A stretch of DNA of 30,546 nucleotides. Source: Firmicutes bacterium UBA3930 (GTDB lineage Bacteria > Bacillota > Clostridia > Caldicoprobacterales > Caldicoprobacteraceae). The notes beneath the pieces were generated by a model, which did no database searches, was not told the origin of the DNA, and was given only the letters and a program-made list of their open reading frames with translations. Shown here piece after piece: positions 1 to 8,101 of this stretch; within the stretch, counting starts at the first letter, position 1, and every line of letters begins with the position of its first letter. A program made the position numbers and the translations under genes. The stretch spans positions 1-30,546 of the forward strand of contig DGEI01000029.1 of assembly GCA_002385885.1 (NCBI GenBank), given 5' to 3'.

Positions 1-339
1 CCTCTGGGCAATGAAAAAGGTGGTACAGTAGAGGATACGCTGGTTATGCTGGCCCTTACCCGTTTGCTGGTGCCCGACTGTTTGCTGCCTGCTACTACAG
101 CAATGGGAACGCTGCATCCGAGAGGCAGGGAACTGGCCCTTATGGCCGGTGCTAATGTGGTTATGCCTAATTTGTCCCCTGTCTGGGCCCGGCCTAAATA
201 TGAGTTATACCAGAACAAGATTTGTACCGGGGACGAAGCCGCACACTGCAGGAATTGTATTGAAAAACGAATTAATTCCGTTGGCATGGAAGTTGATATG
301 GGGCGGGGAGATCACTGTTATTTTGAATGTACGGCTTGA
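1..339 (+). CDS. hydE: HydE, [FeFe]-hydrogenase H-cluster radical SAM maturase, C-terminal fragment
   Basis: The 3' end of a gene cut by the window edge; the frame is open from base 1 and gives 112 residues. HydE is a radical SAM enzyme that helps build the diiron subcluster of the [FeFe]-hydrogenase H-cluster, acting with HydF and HydG in the cytoplasm. The fragment carries the family's C-terminal barrel signature: LPATTAMGTL, then ANVVMPNLSP, then a KIC...C..C cysteine-rich tail. The radical SAM CxxxCxxC motif lies upstream, outside the window. The family is related to BioB, but the PNLSP and tail pattern favour HydE. It implies a hydrogen-metabolising anaerobe. No clear terminator follows, and the next gene starts about 125 bases downstream on the same strand. 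Confidence 0.85.
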   Translation, partial: PLGNEKGGTVEDTLVMLALTRLLVPDCLLPATTAMGTLHPRGRELALMAGANVVMPNLSPVWARPKYELYQNKICTGDEAAHCRNCIEKRINSVGMEVDMGRGDHCYFECTA

Positions 340-463
340 CAAATAAACAAAGAGCAATAATATACAAATAAGGGCAGTCCTGGGAAGGTGTATAAGTTCG
401 ATATAGTTATGACACATATTGCATGATGTAAAACGGAAAATGAACTGGCGGAGGTATATTCAA

Positions 464-1384
464 TTGTCAAAAGGCATTGCGGGCTCTGATAATATAAATA
501 AAGGTGTTTCTGTACGGAAGGCAAAGTTTTTTGAAAATGCAGCCATATTTCGCTGTCCTGTATGTATGAATAAAATGGAGGCCCGTGATTTGAACAGCAT
601 CATTTGTTTAAATGGACATTGCTTTGATATAGCCAGGACCGGTTATATAAACTTTTTACAGAGAACCGTAAAAACAGAATATCATGAAGAGATGTTCCGC
701 TCCAGAAAAACAGTAAGCGGGACAGGTTTATTCGATCCCATGTTGAGATGTATAAGCGATATGATTCTAAGCAGGATTAGAAGCCTCGGCGATAAGAGGA
801 TAATGATTCTGGATGCCGGCTGCGGCGAAGGATCCCATCTGGGGAAAATTATTAGTGAGCTGCATAACAAAGATATCACAAAAGTGCTGGGAGCGGGAAT
901 TGATATTTCAAAAGAAGGGATAATAATGGCTTCAAAGACTTATCATGACATTGTATGGTGTGTAGCCGATCTGGCAAACCTTCCATTTATGGATAAGCAG
1001 TTTGATGTTATAATTAATATTCTCTCGCCGTCCAATTATAGGGAGTTTACAAGGGTGCTCAAAGATGACGGTATCCTTATAAAAGTCATTCCAGGCAGTA
1101 GTTATCTCAAAGAACTGAGGGATATATTTTATAATGAATCAGGTAAGCAGGAATATTCAAACCATAATGTTCTCGAGCTTTACAGGCAGAATTTCAGCAT
1201 ACTGGATGTCCGGGCGGTAAAGTATAATAAAATAGTCGGTAAAGACGAGCTTTCACATATTATTGCAATGACTCCCCTGTCCTGGGCAATTACGCATGAA
1301 AAAAAGGAGCAGGCCTTGATTACGGGAATAAGCCGTATAACCGGGGATTTTGCGATCATAAAGGGTACAAAAAAAGGGAGGTAA
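464..1384 (+). CDS. RlmA-type 23S rRNA (guanine-N1)-methyltransferase
   Basis: A SAM-dependent methyltransferase of the RlmA/RrmA group, which methylates N1 of a guanine in helix 35 of 23S rRNA. From the chosen start it has 306 residues. The N-terminus has the family's zinc site: C31 and C34 (CPVC), then C48 and H52 in a CLNGH segment followed by FDIARTGY. SAM-binding motif I is LDAGCGEG. I chose TTG 464 because a GGAGG at 450-454 sits 9 bases upstream; in-frame ATG 440 and TTG 419 have poor SD sites and would add 8 or 15 residues. The stop codon lies in the loop of a terminator hairpin. Whether it modifies G745 or G748 (the TlrB-type position) cannot be told from sequence. Confidence 0.8.
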   Translation: MSKGIAGSDNINKGVSVRKAKFFENAAIFRCPVCMNKMEARDLNSIICLNGHCFDIARTGYINFLQRTVKTEYHEEMFRSRKTVSGTGLFDPMLRCISDMILSRIRSLGDKRIMILDAGCGEGSHLGKIISELHNKDITKVLGAGIDISKEGIIMASKTYHDIVWCVADLANLPFMDKQFDVIINILSPSNYREFTRVLKDDGILIKVIPGSSYLKELRDIFYNESGKQEYSNHNVLELYRQNFSILDVRAVKYNKIVGKDELSHIIAMTPLSWAITHEKKEQALITGISRITGDFAIIKGTKKGR

Positions 1385-1398
1385 AACCTCCCTTTTTT
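1370..1398. terminator. Bidirectional intrinsic terminator between convergent genes
   Basis: A perfect 12-bp inverted repeat, AAAAAAGGGAGG (1370-1381) and CCTCCCTTTTTT (1387-1398), with a 5-base loop. It has a T-run on either strand, so it can end the rightward methyltransferase transcript and the leftward wrbA-like transcript. The methyltransferase stop codon (1382-1384) lies in the loop and the wrbA-like stop codon lies at its right edge. Confidence 0.85.
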
Positions 1399-2011
1399 AC
1401 TTGTTCATACCTTCTTTTATCCAGCCTGCTATCTGGACGGTGCGTTTTACCTGGTGGTATACTGCATCTTTTACGTTCTCCACCATCTTACCGTCCTCTC
1501 CCTGCGTTACCGAAGTACCGTATGGATTGCCCCCTGCTTCAAAAATTGAGTCATGGGTGTATCCGGGCGGAACAATGATAGCTCCCCAATGCATCATAAC
1601 GGTATATATCTCCTTTACTGTGCCTTCCTGTCCGCCGTGAGGGTTCTGGGCTGATGCCATGGCGCTGACTACTTTATTTGTAAGCTTTCCTTCAGCCCAC
1701 AAACCGCCCTGCATGTCAATAAACTGTTTCATCTGTGACGGCATCGTTCCAAAACGCGTTGGAGCACTGAATATGATAGCGTCTGCCCAGTCAAGATCTT
1801 CCGAACCGGCTTCCTTGATATCCTTAGTTGCTTCAACCGTTGCTTTCCATGCAGGACTTCCTTCTATTACTGACTCGGAAGCCAGCTCATGAACTTTTAG
1901 AATACGTACTTCAGCCCCTGCTTCCCGGCCTGCCTCCGCAGCCCATTTTGCCAGCTGATAATTGGTCCCCGTCATACTGTAAAATATAACGGCCAATTTT
2001 ACTTTTTCCAT
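1397..2011 (-). CDS. wrbA: WrbA-like flavodoxin-fold NAD(P)H:quinone oxidoreductase
   Basis: A 204-residue flavoprotein of the WrbA family, which binds FMN and reduces quinones by two electrons, in the cytoplasm. The FMN phosphate loop is at the N-terminus (YSMTGTNY, about residues 11-18). The APTRFGTMPSQMKQF segment and the late GGNPYGTS segment are WrbA hallmarks that set it apart from plain flavodoxins. Its length is typical. The ATG is preceded on the minus strand by AAGGGGG with about 9 bases of spacing. It is convergent with the methyltransferase and shares its terminator, and it appears to be a single-gene unit. A role in oxidative or electrophile stress is known for the family; here it is inferred. 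Confidence 0.85.
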   Translation of the reverse strand: MEKVKLAVIFYSMTGTNYQLAKWAAEAGREAGAEVRILKVHELASESVIEGSPAWKATVEATKDIKEAGSEDLDWADAIIFSAPTRFGTMPSQMKQFIDMQGGLWAEGKLTNKVVSAMASAQNPHGGQEGTVKEIYTVMMHWGAIIVPPGYTHDSIFEAGGNPYGTSVTQGEDGKMVENVKDAVYHQVKRTVQIAGWIKEGMNK

Positions 2012-2040
2012 AAATCTAATCCCCCTTCAATCGTTTTTTG

Positions 2041-2104
2041 TTTGATTTTATCAAAAAATTTGTGCCTTATGTACTAATATAATGCTCAATTACTTTATAA
2101 TCAA
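2041..2104 (-). promoter_or_regulatory. Candidate promoter and dyad upstream of the wrbA-like gene
   Basis: On the minus strand a TTGATT (-35, 2099-2104) and TATATT (-10, 2076-2081) are separated by 17 bases. Downstream, in the presumed 5' leader, lies a perfect dyad TTTGATTTTATCAAA (2041-2055; 6-3-6), which could be a repressor site. The -35 matches consensus at 4 of 6 positions, so this is a moderate call. Confidence 0.4.
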
Positions 2105-2612
2105 TTACTGTATTGAATAAACAAAAAGAAGTCCTGATTAAGTTTTATTTTTTTTCCTTCTGTGATATTATTATCCATGAAGCATGTATGGCACTATAAA
2201 ACACACTTCGCAATGTATCTTTAGCAAGAACCGGCAGAACATCTCTGTTTGTGCCGGAATATAAGGGAGACCTATATGATTTACAGAAAAAACTCCATTC
2301 TGAACCCTTTACATATTGAAGCACCAGCCCCGGAAACAGTCAGCCGATATTGATTATAACTGAATGCCTGAATTGCCGCAGAATAGGGATTGGTGACGCC
2401 AGGAACATTTTATCGCAGGAAAGATGCAAAATTTCACAATAGCGGATTTAGCGGAAAAGCAGTTATTAAAATATATAAAGGAGAGTGAGCCCTTTTTGCA
2501 AGAATGAACTGGGAATCGCAAGATATGGCATGGATACAGCTGGTCCGGGAAATATATAATGATTAAGTATAATAATTAAGAAGTAAAAATGAGACGATAG
2601 AGGAGACAGGAT
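2105..2612. other. Gene-poor stretch with a hairpin and three micro-ORFs
   Basis: No clear gene. Visible items are: a hairpin at 2231-2257 (CCGGCA pairing with TGCCGG, inner AACA/TGTT); a 25-codon ORF at 2276-2353 with a well-placed GGGAG 6 bases upstream; a 27-codon ORF at 2424-2507; and a 20-codon ORF at 2504-2566 that overlaps it by ATGA. Other frames in 2350-2440 also read like protein. This could be a decayed gene with several frameshifts, or a real small-peptide locus; I recognise no family. Confidence 0.4.
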
Positions 2613-4625
2613 ATGCGGTTAGGAATAGGAATTGATACAGGCGGTACTTATACAGATGCTGTAGTTTATTGCTTTGAAAATCAGAAGGTTATAGCAAGCG
2701 GCAAAGCTTTGACTACCAAATATAATCTCGTGGAAGGAATTATCAGCTCATTAAAGCAGCTTCCCGGCGAATTACTGACCAATATTTGCCTTGTTTCACT
2801 CTCTACCACGTTAGCAACCAACACTTGTGTGGAGGATAAGGGAAGCCGCGGACAGCTGGTTTTGATTGGTTATGATAAAGAAATTGTTGAAAGGATAGGC
2901 CCTGAATACGGTTTGCCTGATATCAAAGACATTATAATGATACCGGGCAGCCATGGACAGCAGGGGCAGATTGTATCGGAGCCCGGATGGGATGAGCTGG
3001 TAAAAGCCGTGATGGATTGCAAATCACGGGTTGATGCTTTTGGCGTTGCAGAATACTGGGGAATCCGCAATCCTGATTTTGAACGAGCAGCCAAAGAAAT
3101 AATACGGAAATCGACAGGTTTACCTGTAGTATGTGCTCATGAGACCACAATGGAAGTAAATTCTTTAAGAAGGGCAGCTACCGTTTTACTGAATGCGCGT
3201 TTGATCCCTTTGACAGACGAGCTAATTAAGGCTGTTAAGGCCGGCCTTAGGGAGATGGGGGTAAAATCACCTCTTATGATTGTTCGCGGCGATGGGTCTC
3301 TCATGTCGGAGGAGTTTGCCAGAGAACACCCGGTGGAGACCTTGCTTTCCGGACCGGCCGCCAGTGTTGTGGGAGGTATGAAGCTTAGCGGTAAGGAGAA
3401 CTGCATTATAGTTGACATGGGGGGTACTACCAGTGACATTGCCGTTGCACGGCACGGAAGGCCTGCATTGGTTAAGGAAGGAGTTGAAATAGGTGAGTGG
3501 AGGACTGGCACACATGCCATCGAGCTTAAAACCATCGGCCTTGGCGGGGATAGTCTTGTATCATTTAATAGGGCGGAAAAGCTGATAATAGGGCCGCAAA
3601 GGGCGGTGCCGCTATCATGGTTGGGATACAGATGGCCCTGCGTTGTTAAAGAATTGAGGAGGATCTACGGTACCGGCAGAAAAAGCAGCATATCCCTGGG
3701 AGAATTTTTTATTTTTCTGAAAGAGCCTGCAGGTGTTAAAAATGCTTATTTTACTGCAGAAGAAGAACGTATTGTAGATGTACTCAAGGAAGAGCCAAGG
3801 AGTATAGAGGATTTGGCACATGCCGTGGGTACAAAACCCTATTTCATTAATACACAGCGTTTGGAATCGCTGGGATTGATAGCAAGAGCCGGATTTACGC
3901 CAACGGATGTTATGCATATCAATGGTGAATTCAGTGCCTGGGATGTCGAATGTGCCAGGCTCGGTGGGGAGATACTGGCTCAAAGGCTTGGCTTTTCACT
4001 GAAGGAAATGATGGTATGTATAAATCATATAATGGTAAAAAGGTTATTTTCAGCAATTATACAGTATCTGTTGGAAAGAAACTGGAAGCGTTCCGAAAAG
4101 CAAAAGATAAATGATATAGCAAAAATTGTTGATATGAGCTTTGATAATCCGTATGATGAAATCAAAAGCTTTTTTACAACCTCTATGCCGATAGTGGGCA
4201 TTGGTGCACCCGTTCATCTTTACCTGGAACCGGTTGCCCGGGCGCTTGGAACCCAGGCAATTGTACCTTCGGAAGCGGGAGTGGCTAATGCGGTGGGAGC
4301 TATTACGGGCAGTATAATAAGTGAAGAGATGGTTTTTATACGGCCAAACTATGACGTTTCGGGGATAACGGGGTATAGCTGTCATTCTTCCCGGAATTAC
4401 TTTGAAGCCAAGGATTATAATGCTGCACTTTTTTGGGCAAAACAGGAAGCGGTGAAAAACGCAAAAGAACAGGCGGCTATGATGGGAGCTTTGGATGTAA
4501 ATATAGAAATGCAAAGTTATGACAGGAGAGGGGATACAAAAGAAGGCAGAGAAGTCCTGCTGTTGGAAACGGTTGTAACTGCCAGAGGTGTAGGAAGGGT
4601 ATTTAGCTTTAAAGATATGAATTAA
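2613..4625 (+). CDS. Hydantoinase/oxoprolinase (HyuA) family protein
   Basis: A 670-residue member of the ATP-dependent hydantoinase/oxoprolinase family. These proteins have an ASKHA (actin/Hsp70-like) fold and activate a cyclic amide or carbonyl with ATP. Visible phosphate-binding motifs are IDTGGTYTDA near residues 7-16, LLSGPAASVVGG near 244-255, DMGGTTSDIA near 268-277, and TIGLGGDS near 308-315. A segment at about residues 383-422 looks like a winged helix (IVDVLKEEPRSIEDLA, then RLESLGLIARAG) just before the family's GFTPTD motif. No HyuB-type partner is next to it, which makes true hydantoinase activity doubtful. ATG 2613 has an AGGAG site 8 bases upstream. It precedes the AmmeMemoRadiSam genes on the same strand by about 100 bases, so a shared role is possible. 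The substrate is unknown. Confidence 0.8.
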   Translation: MRLGIGIDTGGTYTDAVVYCFENQKVIASGKALTTKYNLVEGIISSLKQLPGELLTNICLVSLSTTLATNTCVEDKGSRGQLVLIGYDKEIVERIGPEYGLPDIKDIIMIPGSHGQQGQIVSEPGWDELVKAVMDCKSRVDAFGVAEYWGIRNPDFERAAKEIIRKSTGLPVVCAHETTMEVNSLRRAATVLLNARLIPLTDELIKAVKAGLREMGVKSPLMIVRGDGSLMSEEFAREHPVETLLSGPAASVVGGMKLSGKENCIIVDMGGTTSDIAVARHGRPALVKEGVEIGEWRTGTHAIELKTIGLGGDSLVSFNRAEKLIIGPQRAVPLSWLGYRWPCVVKELRRIYGTGRKSSISLGEFFIFLKEPAGVKNAYFTAEEERIVDVLKEEPRSIEDLAHAVGTKPYFINTQRLESLGLIARAGFTPTDVMHINGEFSAWDVECARLGGEILAQRLGFSLKEMMVCINHIMVKRLFSAIIQYLLERNWKRSEKQKINDIAKIVDMSFDNPYDEIKSFFTTSMPIVGIGAPVHLYLEPVARALGTQAIVPSEAGVANAVGAITGSIISEEMVFIRPNYDVSGITGYSCHSSRNYFEAKDYNAALFWAKQEAVKNAKEQAAMMGALDVNIEMQSYDRRGDTKEGREVLLLETVVTARGVGRVFSFKDMN

Positions 4626-4662
4626 GTCCAGGTTTTATAAAATAACAGTAAACTATGTAACG

Positions 4663-4678
4663 TGATACACCTGTATCA
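4663..4678. promoter_or_regulatory. 16-bp palindrome, possible operator for the AmmeMemoRadiSam genes
   Basis: TGATACACCTGTATCA is a 7-2-7 perfect inverted repeat about 49 bases upstream of the ATG at 4727. Its core TACACCTGTA has the form TACANNTGTA, like the cop boxes bound by CopY/BlaI-type repressors. The identical 10-base core recurs at 24562-24571 ahead of the sugar cluster. No regulator is encoded nearby, so the function is inferred. Confidence 0.4.
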
Positions 4679-4726
4679 TTATTACTTTTTGTGATAAACT
4701 GAATGATAACAGGAGGTGTGTAACGC

Positions 4727-6136
4727 ATGGGGAAAATTTCTGCTGTTTACCTTATGCCCCATCCGCCGATTATAATTCCCGAGGTGGGAAGGGGAGAGGA
4801 AAGAAAGATACAAAACACATCAGACGCTCTTGATAAATGCGGGCGTCACATACTTGGTTTAAAGCCTGACACCATAATTGTTATTACTCCACACGGTCCC
4901 GTTTTTCGCGATGCAATAGCAATAGCCTCCAAAAACAAGCTTACAGGAAACCTTGCAAGATTTGGTGCCGGTAAAGTTGCCATGTCTTTTGAAAACGACT
5001 TGGACTTGGTACAGTCTATAATGGATGAAGCTGAAAAGTCAGGGATAGCTTGTATAGGGATTGATAACAAAGTAGCTGTTGAATATGGGATATCCATTTC
5101 ACTTGATTGGGGTGTCCTGGTACCGCTGTACTTTGTAACAAAACAATATAGGGATTTCAGATTAATTCATATCAGTATTTCCTTTTTATCCTATGAAGAA
5201 CTCTATGTATTTGGAACAGCCGTACGGAATGCTGTGGAGTCAAGTGACAGGCATGTGTGTATTATAGCCAGCGGAGATTTATCTCACCGCCTAAGCCAGG
5301 ACGGGCCATACGGTTTTCATCCCATGGGGCCAAAGCTGGACCAACAGATTATTGATCATGCAAAAGCGGGAAATGCTGAAGGATTTCTCACTATGGATCC
5401 CGTAATGGTGAAAGAAGGAGGAGAATGCGGCCTCCGCTCGATAATAATTTCAATGGGCGCCCTTGACGGCTATAATATACGTTCCCGGGTTCTGTCCTAC
5501 GAAGGACCTTTTGGAGTAGGGTATGGTGTAGCTATGTTTGAAAGGCGTGATAAAAACAAGAAGCGGGAGCTGGTGAACAGGATATATGCAAGAAAGCAGG
5601 AACATATGGCAAAGGTCCGCAAAAGTGAGGATCCGTACGTCAGTCTGGCTAGGCGCTCACTGGAAAGCTACATTCGTACCGGGGAAATCATTAAACCCGG
5701 TTCAGAACTGCCAAAGGAGATGCTGGAGGAAAAGGCCGGTGTTTTTGTTTCAATAAAAAAGAATGGCCAGCTTCGGGGCTGTATAGGTACAATTCAACCT
5801 CAAAGAGACAATATTGCTGAAGAGATCATCCACAATGCTATCAGTGCAGGTGTCCGTGATCCCCGTTTTATGCCGGTTGACGGAAGCGAACTGGGTGATC
5901 TTGTTTACTCTGTAGATGTATTGGAAAAACCTGAATCTGTAGATACGGATGATGAATTGGATCCTAAGAAGTACGGAGTAATAGTAAGAAGCGGCCTTCG
6001 TTCCGGGCTCTTATTGCCTAATCTTGAAGGAATTGATACAGTAAGGGAACAGATAGAAATAGCGCTGCAAAAAGCGGGAATTCGGCCGGATGAGCATTAT
6101 ACCCTGGAACGTTTTGAGGTAAAGCGCCATAGCTAG
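4727..6136 (+). CDS. AmmeMemoRadiSam system protein A: LigB-like domain fused to AMMECR1
   Basis: A 469-residue two-domain protein. Residues about 1-270 resemble class III extradiol dioxygenases (LigB/MEMO superfamily): an early HPP at residues 12-14, TPHGP with His near 56, and SGDLSHRL with His near 187 are candidate metal ligands. Residues about 300-469 form an AMMECR1 domain with the family signature LRGCIGTI near 349-356. The AmmeMemoRadiSam system joins AMMECR1, a MEMO-like protein and a radical SAM enzyme in many bacteria and archaea; its reaction is not established to my knowledge. The start is firm: AGGAGGTG at 4711-4718 lies 8 bases before ATG. The radical SAM gene follows after 12 bases, which points to one operon. 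Confidence 0.85.
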   Translation: MGKISAVYLMPHPPIIIPEVGRGEERKIQNTSDALDKCGRHILGLKPDTIIVITPHGPVFRDAIAIASKNKLTGNLARFGAGKVAMSFENDLDLVQSIMDEAEKSGIACIGIDNKVAVEYGISISLDWGVLVPLYFVTKQYRDFRLIHISISFLSYEELYVFGTAVRNAVESSDRHVCIIASGDLSHRLSQDGPYGFHPMGPKLDQQIIDHAKAGNAEGFLTMDPVMVKEGGECGLRSIIISMGALDGYNIRSRVLSYEGPFGVGYGVAMFERRDKNKKRELVNRIYARKQEHMAKVRKSEDPYVSLARRSLESYIRTGEIIKPGSELPKEMLEEKAGVFVSIKKNGQLRGCIGTIQPQRDNIAEEIIHNAISAGVRDPRFMPVDGSELGDLVYSVDVLEKPESVDTDDELDPKKYGVIVRSGLRSGLLLPNLEGIDTVREQIEIALQKAGIRPDEHYTLERFEVKRHS

Positions 6137-6148
6137 AAGGTGTTAGGG

Positions 6149-7123
6149 ATGAGAGAAGCATTATTCTGCGTTGCTGAAAATGACAGGATCAGATGCCGGC
6201 TTTGCCCGCACAACTGTTTAATACCGGAGGGCAGGTACGGAATATGCAGACACAGAAAGAATATTGAAGGAAAATTATTTGCGGACGGTTATGGGAAAGT
6301 TTCTTCTGTTGCCATCGATCCTATTGAGAAAAAGCCTTTGTATCACTTCCATCCCGGCGGCGCTATTTTGTCGGTCGGGGGCCTTTGGTGCAATTTAAGG
6401 TGCTCTTTCTGCCAAAACTGGCATATATCTCAAATGAAACAGGCAACAACGCATATGGACCCCGGAAAACTGTTGGATATGTCATTGGAATATAACAGTG
6501 TTGGTATTGCATTTACATATAACGAGCCAATTATATGGTATGAATATGTACTGGATACTGCCCGGTTGTTTAAGGAAAAGGGGCTGAAAACCGTTATGGT
6601 TACCAACGGGTTTATCCGGCCCGAACCACTGGAAGAATTGCTTTCATTTGTGGATGCCTTCAACATAGATGTCAAGGCATTTAACGCAGAATTCTATAAA
6701 AAAATATGCGGAGGAGATTTGGCTGCTGTAAAGCAAACGGTTGAGATGTGTGCAAAAAAGTCCCATGTTGAAGTAACTACGCTAATAATCGGGAGTCTTA
6801 ACGATGATGTGCAGGAGATAAAGGGTTTGGCACGTTGGCTGGCAGAAATTGACAAAAATATACCATTGCATCTTTCAAGATATCACCCGGATTACCATAT
6901 GGAACTGCCCGCTACCCCTGTTGATGTTCTGCACAGGTTGAGGCGTTCAGCCGGTGAATATCTTAATTATGTGTACATCGGAAACGTTATAGGAGCTGAT
7001 AATAATACCTACTGTCCTGAATGCGGCAATAAGATTGTGGAAAGAGGGTATTATATATCAATTACCGGGTTGAAAGAAGGCAAATGCAGCCGGTGCAAAT
7101 CCGCTATACCGATTACAATGTAA
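6149..7123 (+). CDS. amrS: AmmeMemoRadiSam system radical SAM enzyme (AmrS)
   Basis: A 324-residue radical SAM enzyme related to pyruvate-formate-lyase activating enzymes. Residues C81, C85 and C88 form the CxxxCxxC site for the [4Fe-4S] cluster that cleaves SAM. Ahead of it is a cysteine-rich stretch (CRLCPHNC, then GICRHR) typical of the group. The C-terminus carries a zinc-ribbon-like pair, CPEC and CSRC. ATG 6149 is preferred because AGAAGG (6135-6140) lies 8 bases upstream; an in-frame GTG at 6140 would overlap that site. It is 12 bases downstream of the fused partner protein and very probably co-transcribed with it. What it activates or modifies is unknown. Confidence 0.85.
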   Translation: MREALFCVAENDRIRCRLCPHNCLIPEGRYGICRHRKNIEGKLFADGYGKVSSVAIDPIEKKPLYHFHPGGAILSVGGLWCNLRCSFCQNWHISQMKQATTHMDPGKLLDMSLEYNSVGIAFTYNEPIIWYEYVLDTARLFKEKGLKTVMVTNGFIRPEPLEELLSFVDAFNIDVKAFNAEFYKKICGGDLAAVKQTVEMCAKKSHVEVTTLIIGSLNDDVQEIKGLARWLAEIDKNIPLHLSRYHPDYHMELPATPVDVLHRLRRSAGEYLNYVYIGNVIGADNNTYCPECGNKIVERGYYISITGLKEGKCSRCKSAIPITM

Positions 7124-7151
7124 AATTTTGTTGCAAAATCAGAAACCGATC

Positions 7152-7180
7152 TTTTAAACATATATAAGCTGGTATATAAT
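7152..7180 (+). promoter_or_regulatory. Candidate sigma-A promoter for cdaA-cdaR
   Basis: A perfect TATAAT (7175-7180) stands 17 bases after a weak -35, TTTTAA (7152-7157). It lies 70 bases upstream of the cdaA ATG, inside the 126-base gap after the radical SAM gene, and would give cdaA-cdaR their own promoter. The -35 is poor, so read-through from upstream is also possible. Confidence 0.4.
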
Positions 7181-7205
7181 ATAAGTATTAATATCGCGGA
7201 ATTTT

Positions 7206-7235
7206 CTAATCTGGCTGGTGATACGGCGAGATTAG
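7206..7235 (+). promoter_or_regulatory. 5' leader hairpin next to the cdaA ribosome binding site
   Basis: CTAATCT (7206-7212) pairs perfectly with AGATTAG (7229-7235) around a 16-base loop. The right arm ends one base before the AAGGGG SD region (7237-7242) of cdaA. The position suggests translational control, but no known riboswitch class is recognised. Confidence 0.35.
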
Positions 7236-7249
7236 TAAGGGGTGGAAGC

Positions 7250-8101
7250 ATGTGGGCATGGCTGTCAAATATCATTTCTTATTTGGAGCCGTATTTTCAA
7301 TTCCCTGATATAATGCGCCATGCAGTTGATATAGCTGTTGTAGCATATGTATTATATAAGCTGATGCTGCTGATTCGTGAAACACGTGCTGAGCAGGTTT
7401 TGAAGGGCCTTACCATATTGTTGTTTGTCACCTGGTTGAGCGATCTGTTAAACCTGCATACTATTTATATGATACTCAGGAATACCGCACAGTTGGGTGT
7501 CATTGCCTTGCTGATTGTGTTTCAGCCGGAGCTCAGAAGAGCGCTGGAACAAATCGGCAGAGGAAGAATATTTGATAAGGTTGCATTCAACCAGAATGAT
7601 GAAAATATTTCAGAGGTAATTGATAATATAGTTGGGGCTGTCCAAAGCCTGGCAAGCGCTCAAATTGGTGCCCTTATTGTTATCGAAAGAAAAACAGGGC
7701 TTAATGATGTTGTCGAAACGGGGACAAGGCTGGATGCCCATTTGACCCGGGAGCTGCTGGAGAACATATTTGTGCCGAACACCCCATTACATGATGGAGC
7801 CGTAATAATTCGCGAATCAAGGGTAATAGCAGCGGGATGCTTTTTACCATTAACAGAAAATCCTAATTTAAGCAGGCAGTTGGGAACCCGTCATAGAGCA
7901 GCGCTGGGCATATCCGAGGTATCTGATGCCATGACAATAATCGTTTCTGAGGAGACAGGAGTTGTCTCTATTGCCAGCGACGGGAAGCTGACCAGGTATC
8001 TTGACGGAAAGGGTTTACGTGACATTCTGGAAAAAGTGTACATAAGGGAAAAAGAGACGAGGCCCTTTAATCTGATAAAATGGAGGTTTAAGGATGACTA
8101 G
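7250..8101 (+). CDS. cdaA: CdaA, membrane diadenylate cyclase
   Basis: It makes the second messenger cyclic-di-AMP from two ATP at the inner face of the membrane; c-di-AMP governs potassium and osmolyte balance and cell-wall stress. The 283 residues match the CdaA layout: three hydrophobic helices within about residues 20-90, then a DAC (DisA_N) domain. The catalytic DGA motif (HDGAVII) is near residues 180-186 and RHR near 213-215. It starts at ATG 7250 after a strong AAGGGGTGG site. The last 8 bases overlap cdaR, a usual sign of coupled translation. Unlike most Firmicutes, no glmM follows cdaR. Confidence 0.95.
   Translation: MWAWLSNIISYLEPYFQFPDIMRHAVDIAVVAYVLYKLMLLIRETRAEQVLKGLTILLFVTWLSDLLNLHTIYMILRNTAQLGVIALLIVFQPELRRALEQIGRGRIFDKVAFNQNDENISEVIDNIVGAVQSLASAQIGALIVIERKTGLNDVVETGTRLDAHLTRELLENIFVPNTPLHDGAVIIRESRVIAAGCFLPLTENPNLSRQLGTRHRAALGISEVSDAMTIIVSEETGVVSIASDGKLTRYLDGKGLRDILEKVYIREKETRPFNLIKWRFKDD

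Noticed and set aside
1..339. Biotin synthase (BioB) instead of HydE
   Set aside because: The PNLSP motif followed by a C...C..C tail fits HydE better than the BioB C-terminus.
2870..4514. Several minus-strand frames of 70-150 codons inside the HyuA gene
   Set aside because: They lie wholly within a well-supported family gene, lack SD sites and show no recognisable domains.
7124..7249. A ydaO-type c-di-AMP riboswitch before cdaA
   Set aside because: The 126-base gap is too short and lacks the ydaO conserved bases; only a simple hairpin is visible.
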